Made by a program: the position numbers and the translations under genes
The notes under the pieces: generated by a model
The model's input: the letters and a program-made list of their open reading frames with translations, nothing else
Told to the model about the DNA's origin: nothing
Databases searched by the model: none
Shown: positions 1 to 7,349 of the stretch, piece after piece
Layout of the letters: the number at the start of each line of letters is the position of its first letter
How positions within the stretch are numbered: the stretch's first letter is position 1
Source of the DNA: CAYHGX01 sp964356355
GTDB lineage: Bacteria > Patescibacteriota > Gracilibacteria > UBA1369 > LOWO2-01-FULL-3
Direction of reading: 5' to 3'
Assembly (NCBI GenBank): GCA_964356355.1
Contig: CAYHGX010000015.1
Location: 1 to 36,507 of the forward strand
Length of the DNA: 36,507 bases

Positions 1-19
1 GGCAACCAGCGCATAAAAA

Positions 20-655
20 CTATGCACTCAATTCTATCCAAATTTCATTTCTTCTCATAAACCAAGGCGTCCATGGTGGGTTGTATTGGGAAAGAGTATG
101 AGAATTCTTGAAATCTACTTTATTCGCCTTTAAGGCAGACACGAGCTCATCATTTTTCGTTTGTACTGTCTCATCTGAAACGAATCCTGAAAATCTTAAT
201 ACAGCATAAGTTTTTGCTGGGATCTTCTCTATAACTACATAATCTTTTACAGGTTTTGGCAGACTTTCCATGGTGTATTTAGATGGCATCACAAAGTTAA
301 TAGTATAACTTCCGCCTTCATCCTCAAGGCTGGTGACAGGAGTGGTCATTGCAATTTTTTCCGAGTTTTGTGAGCTTACAGGGGTGGTCATTGCGATAGG
401 TTCATTGACGGTATTGTTTCCAAAAATATAGTCGGCAATTCGTCGAAAACCCTCTTTCGTAGCCTCTTCTCTTGTTCCTTCAACAGTAGTTTTTGCAATA
501 ATAATTGGCTCGTATTTTCTTACTTCGTATATGTCATTTTTACTAATGACCTCGTAATTTGGTTCCTCAATATTCCTTATAGAGAGCCAGCCCCAAAGAA
601 TCCAAAGTCCAAATAAGATCACAACTACGATTAAACCGATGTTTAATATTTTCAT
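20..655 (-). CDS. SOUL-family haem-binding-like membrane-anchored protein
   Basis: This 211-residue protein has one N-terminal hydrophobic segment (about residues 5-25) and then a SOUL domain. The family hallmark IAMTTPV appears twice, near residues 87 and 101, and the C-terminal part has the usual strand-rich pattern ending in RNEIWIEL. SOUL/HBP22 proteins bind haem or other tetrapyrroles in some organisms, but many bacterial members have no proven ligand. The anchor suggests the domain sits on the outer face of the cytoplasmic membrane. The ATG lies only 12 bases after the stop of the upstream gene on the same strand, so the two are probably co-transcribed. Family assignment is firm; function is inferred. 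Confidence 0.85.
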   Translation of the reverse strand: MKILNIGLIVVVILFGLWILWGWLSIRNIEEPNYEVISKNDIYEVRKYEPIIIAKTTVEGTREEATKEGFRRIADYIFGNNTVNEPIAMTTPVSSQNSEKIAMTTPVTSLEDEGGSYTINFVMPSKYTMESLPKPVKDYVVIEKIPAKTYAVLRFSGFVSDETVQTKNDELVSALKANKVDFKNSHTLSQYNPPWTPWFMRRNEIWIELSA

Positions 656-667
656 GATGAGTTTTGT

Positions 668-1174
668 TTACAATTTGCGACTATCATATGCCCAGTGTAG
701 CAGAGTTTGACGTTGTTTGGGCCGACAATGCCAATTTCCTTTATCGCAATTCCTCGTTAACTGTGCAATGTGGCGTTTCATCGCTTTCCATCGCTTAATT
801 TGGCGTGTGTCCTCATCGGGTGTCCGTCGTCCCATATAATATCTGCAATACCATTGAAACCAGCCTCGAGGATCCTGCGGATGTATCCACTCCTTTTTCC
901 TCCAATAGGAAAGTGGCTTGCTGGCATTTATTTTAAAAAAATTCAACTCACTATTGTGAAATTTGGGGGAAAGATTCGCTTTTTCAAACCAACTATCAGG
1001 GAATTCTTTTTTGCAGTCAGTCATATATTTGCCACCAAAAACTCCCATTTCTAACATCTGCTTTGGTGTCAGTTCAGGCTTAAATTCTGGGTCAAAACTT
1101 TTGCCAATACCTTTGATCAGTTCATAGCTATATCCCTTTTGCATTTTGTCGTTTACCAGAATGATTTTTTTCAT
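668..1174 (-). CDS. conserved hypothetical protein (168 aa)
   Basis: This is a soluble, basic, tryptophan- and tyrosine-rich protein of 168 residues without signal peptide or membrane segment. Two regions look constrained: GVFGGKYM near residue 45, and DPRGWFQWYCRYYMGRR near residues 100-116, followed by a DTRQIKRW stretch. I recall similar unnamed proteins in diverse bacteria but cannot attach a function. It is the first gene of a two-gene unit with the SOUL protein and is divergent from the DUF2130 gene, sharing a roughly 157-base intergenic region. It starts at an ATG with no evident Shine-Dalgarno sequence. Confidence 0.75.
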   Translation of the reverse strand: MKKIILVNDKMQKGYSYELIKGIGKSFDPEFKPELTPKQMLEMGVFGGKYMTDCKKEFPDSWFEKANLSPKFHNSELNFFKINASKPLSYWRKKEWIHPQDPRGWFQWYCRYYMGRRTPDEDTRQIKRWKAMKRHIAQLTRNCDKGNWHCRPKQRQTLLHWAYDSRKL

Positions 1175-1248
1175 ATTTTTATGTGAGTCATATTTCTCGT
1201 TTACTATAACATTTAAAATTTAAAGTTGGAGGTTTGAGTTAATAGCTC

Positions 1249-1277
1249 TTGACGGGTGAGTGCATGCTCACTATGAT
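1249..1277 (+). promoter_or_regulatory. sigma70-type promoter with GTGAG-N6-CTCAC inverted repeat
   Basis: TTGACG (1249-1254) and TATGAT (1272-1277) are separated by 17 bases, a near-consensus vegetative promoter for the DUF2130 gene. The spacer contains the inverted repeat GTGAG-N6-CTCAC (1256-1271). A repressor bound there would block RNA polymerase. The same repeat lies in the same place in the promoter of the PIF1 helicase at 4799-4827. The regulator is unknown. Confidence 0.6.
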
Positions 1278-1331
1278 GAGGAAACTATAAGCTAAATTTG
1301 TTTGCCTTCGTTATATAAAACACCACTCACC

Positions 1332-2564
1332 ATGTCCGACCAAACGATATCCTGCCCCAAATGTGGCACGCAAATTCCGCTAACAGATGCTCTAACTGAG
1401 GAGATTCGCCATCAGCTTCAGGGTGAGATGGGCAAGGAGCTCAAAGAAAAAGAGCAGGCGCTTGAGGAAAAAGCCAAAGTCTTAGAAGAGAGCCAGAAGA
1501 ATATTGATGAGCAGGTAGGCAAAAAGCTTGAGGTTGAGAAGCAAAAGATGTGGGAAATTGCTCAAAAGAAGGCCGGAGAAAAATTTGATGTCACAATTCA
1601 GGATCTAACGAAGGCCAATGAGGAAAAGGAAAAACAGCTCGATGAAATGCGCAAACAAGAGCTGGAACTGAGAAAACAAAAGCGCGAGATAGAGGAAAAA
1701 GAGAAGAACCTAAAAGTGGACCTTGAGCGCCAATTGGACGAGGAGCGGAAGCAAATTCAGGAGCAGGCAAAAAAGGATGCGACCGAGGAAAATCACCTAA
1801 AAATGGCTGAAAAAGATAAGCAGATGGATCAACTGAGAAGGGCGTTGGAAGAGGCCAGGCGTAAAAGCGAACAGGGTTCTATGCAAATTCAGGGTGACGT
1901 GCAGGAAAACGATCTCAAGCTAATGTTGCAGAATAATTTTCCGATCGATTCAGTGGCGGATGTGCCCACGGGAATTAAGGGCGCGGATCTTGTACAAACC
2001 GTAAATACTCCTTTTGGGGCCAAGGCTGGAGTGATTATTTGGGAATCAAAAAACACTAAAGAATGGAGCAACGATTGGATTAAAAAACTGAAGGGGGATC
2101 AGGCTCTTGTGAAAGCCGATGTATGTATTTTGGTTTCCCAGGCCCTGCCCGAGGGCATGAAAGATTTTAAATTTGAAGGGGGAGTGTGGATTTGCAGTTA
2201 CCAGTCTGCGCAATCCTTAGTGACAGTTATTCGTATGCATTTGATACAGGTGAGCCAAGTTACGCAGTCTTTGGTGGGCAAAGATGAAAAGATGGAGCTG
2301 CTTTATAGATATTTGTCTGGCAATGAGTTTAAGACGCGATTTGAAAATATAGTTTCAGCCTTTACCACTATGCAGGCTGATCTTGAAACGGAAAAACGCT
2401 CCATGGAGCGCAGCTGGAAGAAGCGAGGAAAAGAAATTGAACGCGTGATAATGAGTACCTCTGGAATGTATGGCGACCTTCAGGGTATTATTGGCGCCTC
2501 CTTGCCTACGATTAAATCCTTGGAAATGCCAGAGGATGATGAAATCGAAGAGGACAGACCCTAA
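1332..2564 (+). CDS. DUF2130 protein: zinc-finger-like N-terminus, long coiled coil, PD-(D/E)XK-like domain
   Basis: The start is placed at the ATG at 1332, so that the protein begins MSDQTISCPKCG; an in-frame TTG at 1302 would add ten unconvincing residues. The protein (410 aa) has a CPKCG knuckle at residues 8-12, a Glu/Lys/Gln-rich coiled coil at about residues 30-190, and a C-terminal globular region typical of DUF2130. That region contains KGADLVQTV and then VIIWESKNTKEW (about residue 238), an arrangement like the D...ExK core of restriction-type nucleases. The family's function is unproven; a DNA-associated nuclease is a reasonable inference. The stop overlaps the convergent gene in a shared CTAA. 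Confidence 0.85.
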   Translation: MSDQTISCPKCGTQIPLTDALTEEIRHQLQGEMGKELKEKEQALEEKAKVLEESQKNIDEQVGKKLEVEKQKMWEIAQKKAGEKFDVTIQDLTKANEEKEKQLDEMRKQELELRKQKREIEEKEKNLKVDLERQLDEERKQIQEQAKKDATEENHLKMAEKDKQMDQLRRALEEARRKSEQGSMQIQGDVQENDLKLMLQNNFPIDSVADVPTGIKGADLVQTVNTPFGAKAGVIIWESKNTKEWSNDWIKKLKGDQALVKADVCILVSQALPEGMKDFKFEGGVWICSYQSAQSLVTVIRMHLIQVSQVTQSLVGKDEKMELLYRYLSGNEFKTRFENIVSAFTTMQADLETEKRSMERSWKKRGKEIERVIMSTSGMYGDLQGIIGASLPTIKSLEMPEDDEIEEDRP

Positions 2565-4711
2565 ACATAAGAATGCGCCCTCGTCAAAATGCCGGAGGCC
2601 ATAGCCCTGGCTGCGACTTCCGCATACACGGTTGTTGTGTTTAGTACCATGATTGAGTTGATTCTTGTTCTTTCCGCTTCCAATGTTTCAATACTAATTT
2701 TAAGTTTTTCAGCCAATTCCGCCACCATGTCACCTGGAATTATTTCATTACCATTTTCATGATATGCCTGACATAACGACGTAGAGGCCAGCATTATTAC
2801 TGGCTTCTCTGAGGCCTCGATTGCCTCTAGCATTGGCCGTACAACATGGTAGAGCTGCAAAACATTTTGTAGCTTGGAATCTACCGCCCCCTCCTTATAT
2901 TCAGCAAAATACATCGCATCTCTAATGTCCCTGCTTTGCTCTGGATCAAGGGTGTGAATTTTTACATATTCGCTTATAGCCATAAGTTGGTCGTGGTACT
3001 TGCTGATGCTTGGATCGGCCAATTGTGCTCCACCCACAACATAAACTTCCTTCACCTTCCCTGCTACCGCCCCAGCACGAAGGTGATCCGCAATCACCAC
3101 CGGTTTTGACAACAGCACCAGTTGTTCATTTATCTTGGCCAATAGTTCCGGATCTGAAACCTCACTTAGTTTATCAGCCAAATTTTCGCGCAGAATTCTA
3201 ATGACATATTCCTTTACTGGGCGCGGCATTTTGTCAGCCAAAATCTCTTCAAGCGGGGCAATGTTACAATCAAGAAAAACAGTATTAATACCCTCCTTTA
3301 CCATTGTCGCTATTGCCACAGCAAGCTGTTCAAACACCTCGCTCCAACATTGAGGAAACTTCACAATATCAAAGTCCAGAGTGGGCTGAGTAAATTTATG
3401 CAACACAACATCGTATTTATGACTACTTTCCTTCCTTAATAGCCCAGGAAGAACCTCCCTCACCATATTGGCAAAAAGCATAGTGGTCTCGGTTACAAGG
3501 ATTGCTGCCCGTTTTTCCTTGCCTATAGAATCTATTATTCTGGTCCCCTCAGTAATTTGTTCAACTGTATGCACCCATTGTGCTTCGGGTTTTACTGTAT
3601 CTACTTGCTGTTCTTCCTCACCCTCCATCGCACTAATATTCCCCACATACACTAGGGGCTGTGCTCCCTCTGAGTTATAGTGTGCTGTCATGCAATTCAC
3701 AAAGGCATCGCTGCGGAATTCTGTTGTCCAATCTGGATGTCCACCATTCGTAGTCACGTACCGTTTTTGCTGCAGCTTTCCATCGTAAATGTGAATTACA
3801 GTGTGTTGCCCCTCCACCTCTGCTCTGCGTGGAGGAAGAGATAGGGGATGGACTTCTCCCTTTTTGATACCAAATGTTTCCTCAATATTTGCAGGGACAA
3901 CATCAAATTTATTTCCCAACCCAGCCTCCTTTAACATCTCTTTGATTACAGACATATTCACCCGCCTATTTGCCATCGTATTAACCATGATAATAAACGG
4001 AGCAGCCCCTTTCGGTCTGCTTACCTTCACCTCAAAGCAAAGTGTTTTTAGCTCCTGCTCAGGGATATGTTCAGGGCCAAATGGCGCTTGACGCACCTGG
4101 TGTTGCACGACATCTTCACAACCAAAACCCACTGCCGGCATTTTATTTAAGCGTGCATCGAAATCCATCTCGCCTGTTGGATCCATTCTTTCGGCAAGGC
4201 GGACTATCTCAAGTAATTTTCCTGCTGAATCTTCATCCGTAAGCAATTCTCCATGCCTCTTCTCTAGACGGTTCGCCGCTGTAGTGTAATCAAATCGAAA
4301 ATCAGTTCTAATATCACGGATATGTAGCTCGTGGCACTCATCTTCTTCCGTACATTCACAATCTACCAGGCCTATATGATTCATCACCATGCCTAGGGGC
4401 ACAGCATTATAGTACATTGCCGCCACTCTCTCTAAGTCTGCTCGGTTGAAATCCGCTTCTACCGAGTAATACATCTCTCTATACTGACCGCTTTCTTTCA
4501 CATCAACTAATCTCTGCACCTTACCCAGTGTCAGCAGCTTTGAAAGCAAAAGCAATACCTCTGCACGATTTGATATGTATCCAGGATTATTTCCATATTC
4601 ACGACTCGGAATTGAAACCCATAAAAATCTCTTTCCATCAGGCCTCACCTCACAGCCTGTGCCTTGAGGGTTATTATCCACAGCTAATTCTGGTTCATTA
4701 CCTGGCGACAT
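2561..4711 (-). CDS. YbaK/ProX-like deacylase region fused to Asp/Glu-racemase-like region
   Basis: The start is the ATG at 4711 (MSPGN...), giving 716 residues. Residues 1-190 are unassigned but include a Cys/His cluster (DCECTEEDECHELH, residues 117-130). Residues about 195-342 follow the YbaK/ProRS-INS pattern: LKTLCFEV with the candidate catalytic Lys222, IIMVNTMANRRVNMSVIKEML, a FGIKKGEVHPLSLP loop and a terminal VTTNGGHPDWTTEF strand. Residues about 400-655 resemble the Asp/Glu/hydantoin racemase fold. FLDCNIAP places the first catalytic Cys at 482, but the second-cysteine site reads LASTS (Ser643 instead of Cys). YbaK-type domains hydrolyse mischarged aminoacyl-tRNAs; racemase-fold enzymes act on acidic amino acids or dicarboxylates. 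I do not recognise this combination. Domain calls are by eye and remote. Confidence 0.6.
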   Translation of the reverse strand: MSPGNEPELAVDNNPQGTGCEVRPDGKRFLWVSIPSREYGNNPGYISNRAEVLLLLSKLLTLGKVQRLVDVKESGQYREMYYSVEADFNRADLERVAAMYYNAVPLGMVMNHIGLVDCECTEEDECHELHIRDIRTDFRFDYTTAANRLEKRHGELLTDEDSAGKLLEIVRLAERMDPTGEMDFDARLNKMPAVGFGCEDVVQHQVRQAPFGPEHIPEQELKTLCFEVKVSRPKGAAPFIIMVNTMANRRVNMSVIKEMLKEAGLGNKFDVVPANIEETFGIKKGEVHPLSLPPRRAEVEGQHTVIHIYDGKLQQKRYVTTNGGHPDWTTEFRSDAFVNCMTAHYNSEGAQPLVYVGNISAMEGEEEQQVDTVKPEAQWVHTVEQITEGTRIIDSIGKEKRAAILVTETTMLFANMVREVLPGLLRKESSHKYDVVLHKFTQPTLDFDIVKFPQCWSEVFEQLAVAIATMVKEGINTVFLDCNIAPLEEILADKMPRPVKEYVIRILRENLADKLSEVSDPELLAKINEQLVLLSKPVVIADHLRAGAVAGKVKEVYVVGGAQLADPSISKYHDQLMAISEYVKIHTLDPEQSRDIRDAMYFAEYKEGAVDSKLQNVLQLYHVVRPMLEAIEASEKPVIMLASTSLCQAYHENGNEIIPGDMVAELAEKLKISIETLEAERTRINSIMVLNTTTVYAEVAARAMASGILTRAHSYV

Positions 4712-4734
4712 GATAAGCTTTAACAAGATACGGC

Positions 4735-4763
4735 AGAGTACAATATTGCTCGCGAAAAGTCAA
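4735..4763 (-). promoter_or_regulatory. promoter of the deacylase-racemase fusion gene
   Basis: On the minus strand TTGACT (4758-4763) and TACTCT (4735-4740) are separated by exactly 17 bases. The ATG at 4711 lies about 17 bases after the expected transcription start, which supports that start over the upstream TTG at 4726. Confidence 0.5.
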
Positions 4764-4798
4764 GCATCGAGTTCCTATTAAATCCCCTGAAACCAGCA

Positions 4799-4827
4799 TT
4801 GACAGTGAGCGGATACTCACCTACTGT
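4799..4827 (+). promoter_or_regulatory. PIF1 promoter with GTGAG-N6-CTCAC inverted repeat
   Basis: A perfect -35 TTGACA (4799-4804) is followed after 17 bases by TACTGT (4822-4827). The spacer holds GTGAG-N6-CTCAC (4805-4820), the same repeat as in the DUF2130 promoter, shifted by one base. Transcription would begin about 13 bases before the ATG at 4847. A weak -10 beside a perfect -35 fits a regulated promoter. Confidence 0.6.
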
Positions 4828-4846
4828 GTAACAACTAAATCCGCCA

Positions 4847-6187
4847 ATGAACTCAATCAATACAGAGAGGCCAGAAATCGAAATCAATTCCTGCTTCCGC
4901 CGAGCCCTGGAGCTCATGGAGAAAAGCCATAAAACTCTCTTCATCACCGGTAAGGCCGGCACGGGCAAATCCACTTTACTCGAACATTTCCGCAGTATTA
5001 CAGGCAAAAACGTAGCAGTCCTCGCGCCCACTGGCGTGGCCGCCCTCAATGTAAAAGGCCAAACCATTCACTCTTTTTTCCGCTTTCCACCGCACATTAC
5101 CAAGGACGATATTCGCAAAAAATCACCCACCAAAAAGTTGGCTGAACTGCTGCTGCACCTTGACGCCATTATCATCGATGAAGTTTCGATGGTGCGGGCC
5201 GATTTGCTGGATTGCGTGGACGAAGCACTGAAATTTTATCTCAAAAATAGTGAACCCTTCGGTGGCGTGCAGATGATCTTTATTGGTGACCTATATCAGC
5301 TTCCACCAGTGGTTTCCGGCGACGATGAGAAGGTGATGTTTCGCAATTTCTATCAGAGTCCCTACTTTTTTGATGCCAAAGCTCTGGACGAGGTGGAGCT
5401 TGAACTCGTAGAACTCGAAAAGATTTATCGTCAAACAGATCCTGATTTCATCGAACTGCTCAACAAAATTCGCAATAGCGTCGTGCAGGATTCGGACATG
5501 CAAAAGCTCAACAGCAGGCATCTCTCCAATGCTCACGAATTTGAAAATAGCGATGATTTTCGCATTACGCTCACCACTACCAACTCCGCTGCCGATACCA
5601 TCAATGCTACCAAACTCGCGCAACTCAAAACTGCATCCAAACGTTACCAGGGAGATATCGAGGGCGATTTCGACAACAAGCATCTGCCCACATCTCTCGG
5701 CCTTGAGCTGAAAATTGGCTCTCAGATTATGTTGCTCAACAACGATCCCACCGGTCGCTGGGCCAACGGCAGTATCGGGAAAATAGTTGATATTAAGCTG
5801 GACATTGAGGGCTGGGAAGAAAACTTAGTGGTTGAGTTGCAAAGTGGAAAAATAGTTGAAGTTACCCGCAATACCTGGAAGATTTTCAAGTACATTTACA
5901 ATCACGAGCAGGGGAAGCTTGATGCCGATATTATTGGCTCTTTCACACAATATCCTGTGCGCCTGGCCTGGGCCGTGACTATTCACAAAAGCCAGGGCAA
6001 AACCTTTGATAACGTGGCGGTAGATATTGGCTCCGGGGCCTTTGCCCAGGGGCAAGTTTATGTGGCCATCAGCCGCTGCACTAGTTTCGAAGGCTTGGTG
6101 TTGAAACGTCCAATCCAAAAGCGCCACATCTGGCTCGACGCCCCGGTAACCCGATTTGCGAAACGCTTTCAGTCCTCCAATATCTGA
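4847..6187 (+). CDS. PIF1/RecD-like superfamily 1 helicase
   Basis: This 446-residue protein is an ATP-dependent 5'-3' DNA helicase by family. It shows Walker A GKAGTGKST (residues 35-43), the following APTGVAALNVKGQTIHSFF motif typical of PIF1, Walker B IIIDEVSMV, IGDLYQLPPV (motif III), and near the C-terminus TIHKSQGKTFDNV plus YVAISRC (motifs V and VI). Bacterial PIF1 proteins act on forked DNA, G-quadruplexes and R-loops; the role here is inferred. Length is near the minimal PIF1 core, with no extra nuclease domain. The promoter carries the inverted repeat shared with the DUF2130 gene. The 3' end overlaps the convergent DUF1003 gene by 19 bases. Confidence 0.92.
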   Translation: MNSINTERPEIEINSCFRRALELMEKSHKTLFITGKAGTGKSTLLEHFRSITGKNVAVLAPTGVAALNVKGQTIHSFFRFPPHITKDDIRKKSPTKKLAELLLHLDAIIIDEVSMVRADLLDCVDEALKFYLKNSEPFGGVQMIFIGDLYQLPPVVSGDDEKVMFRNFYQSPYFFDAKALDEVELELVELEKIYRQTDPDFIELLNKIRNSVVQDSDMQKLNSRHLSNAHEFENSDDFRITLTTTNSAADTINATKLAQLKTASKRYQGDIEGDFDNKHLPTSLGLELKIGSQIMLLNNDPTGRWANGSIGKIVDIKLDIEGWEENLVVELQSGKIVEVTRNTWKIFKYIYNHEQGKLDADIIGSFTQYPVRLAWAVTIHKSQGKTFDNVAVDIGSGAFAQGQVYVAISRCTSFEGLVLKRPIQKRHIWLDAPVTRFAKRFQSSNI

Positions 6188-6708
6188 TCAGTAAGCCTCT
6201 TCTCAATTGCCGATAGATCGGTTTTTTGTTTCATCATTATCAACTCGGCATCGTCCTCAGAAGGCATACCCAGATGGTCATGGATTCTGTCCAGAATAAT
6301 CAAAATTTTAGTGATTTCCTGCTCGGCCCGTACATTGATTTGCAGATCTATCTCTTCACGCAAATTACCAACTTTAGCCGAGCGATTTTGGCTTATCAAA
6401 ACGATAATCGCCAAAAATATTGCCTCCAAAGAAACGATCATTGTTAGCAGACCAAATGGAAACGGATCAAACACGGGAATCCCCGGTATAAATCCAGTAT
6501 TTGTTAAAATCCAAATCCCAAACCATAGGGCATTGATAGCTAGAAAGAAGACTGTTCCAAAGGAAGCGGTTAAGAAATCCGCAACTTTATCACTGAATTT
6601 TCGCTGCGCATCCATCTTCGCCTTAAAGCTCTGAATTTTTTCACGATGCAATGCCACAAGTTTTTTGTGCAGCTCAGGACTATTTTTAATAGCTTCTTTT
6701 AAAATCAT
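6169..6708 (-). CDS. DUF1003 membrane protein
   Basis: The 179-residue protein has two predicted membrane helices (about residues 52-70 and 82-104) joined by the short loop carrying FDPFPFGLL, and then the family signature SLEAIFLAIIVLISQNR. A cytoplasmic tail with NLREEIDLQINVRAEQEI follows, as expected for DUF1003. The biochemical role of the family is unknown. The gene lies 38 bases downstream of hisIE on the same strand without an obvious terminator, so it may be carried on the his transcript, although an AT-rich TTTATATTAT stretch in the gap could be a -10 region. Nothing in the protein ties it to histidine. Confidence 0.88.
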   Translation of the reverse strand: MILKEAIKNSPELHKKLVALHREKIQSFKAKMDAQRKFSDKVADFLTASFGTVFFLAINALWFGIWILTNTGFIPGIPVFDPFPFGLLTMIVSLEAIFLAIIVLISQNRSAKVGNLREEIDLQINVRAEQEITKILIILDRIHDHLGMPSEDDAELIMMKQKTDLSAIEKRLTDQILED

Positions 6709-6746
6709 AGGAGATATGGAGTTAAAACCCCCATAATATAAACCTT

Positions 6747-7349
6747 TTAATTTCGTTTTCCTAGCTCCTCTTCTATTTCCCTCAAGGAGATATTCTGGGA
6801 GCTCATTAGTACAAAGAGGTGATAGATTAGGTCAGAACTTTCTTCAATCACTCTTTGCCGGCCCTCCTTGCGAGCAGCCTGTAGTACCTCGAGGGATTCC
6901 TCTTCCACCTTTGCCAAAATGGCTTCCAATCCGCCGCTGATTAGAGAGGCAGTGTATGATTCGGAGGGCATTTCCTTTTTGCGGTTTTCAATGATTTGAA
7001 AAAGCTTATTCAGAGTGAATTTTTCTTTAATGTCATCTCCAAAACATGAAGTTTCACCAGTGTGGCAAGTGGGGCCTTTTGGCCTTGCAGAGATCAAAAG
7101 GGAATCATTGTCGCAGTCCATTTTAATTTTTACTACTTCCAGATAATTGCCACTGCTCTCGCCCTTTTGCCATAGCCGATTTTTGCTGCGGCTAAAAAAG
7201 GTGACGAGCTTATTTTTAAGGGTTTTTTCTAGCGCCTCCTTGTTCATAAAGCCGACCATTAAAACGGCCTTTGAGTCCACCTCCTGCACTATTGCAGGGA
7301 CCAATCCGTTTAGCTTGGAGAAGTCTAATTTTGATATATCTAATTTCAT
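6747..7349 (-). CDS. hisIE: bifunctional phosphoribosyl-AMP cyclohydrolase / phosphoribosyl-ATP pyrophosphatase HisIE
   Basis: The protein (200 aa) catalyses steps 2 and 3 of histidine synthesis. Residues 1-110 are the HisI cyclohydrolase, with the metal-site MDCDNDS segment and the zinc motif CHTGETSCFG. Residues about 112-200 are the HisE pyrophosphatase, with the MazG-like acidic helix pattern KVEEESLEVLQAA and EESSDLIYHLFVLM. HisIE fusion is common in bacteria. The ATG overlaps the stop of the hisA/hisF gene as ATGA, so translation is probably coupled. It is the last recognisable his gene; no clear terminator follows. Confidence 0.96.
   Translation of the reverse strand: MKLDISKLDFSKLNGLVPAIVQEVDSKAVLMVGFMNKEALEKTLKNKLVTFFSRSKNRLWQKGESSGNYLEVVKIKMDCDNDSLLISARPKGPTCHTGETSCFGDDIKEKFTLNKLFQIIENRKKEMPSESYTASLISGGLEAILAKVEEESLEVLQAARKEGRQRVIEESSDLIYHLFVLMSSQNISLREIEEELGKRN

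Noticed and set aside
4720..5067. A 115-codon minus-strand frame across the PIF1 start region.
   Set aside because: It is antisense to the Walker A region of PIF1, covers two promoters, and its product has no protein-like pattern.
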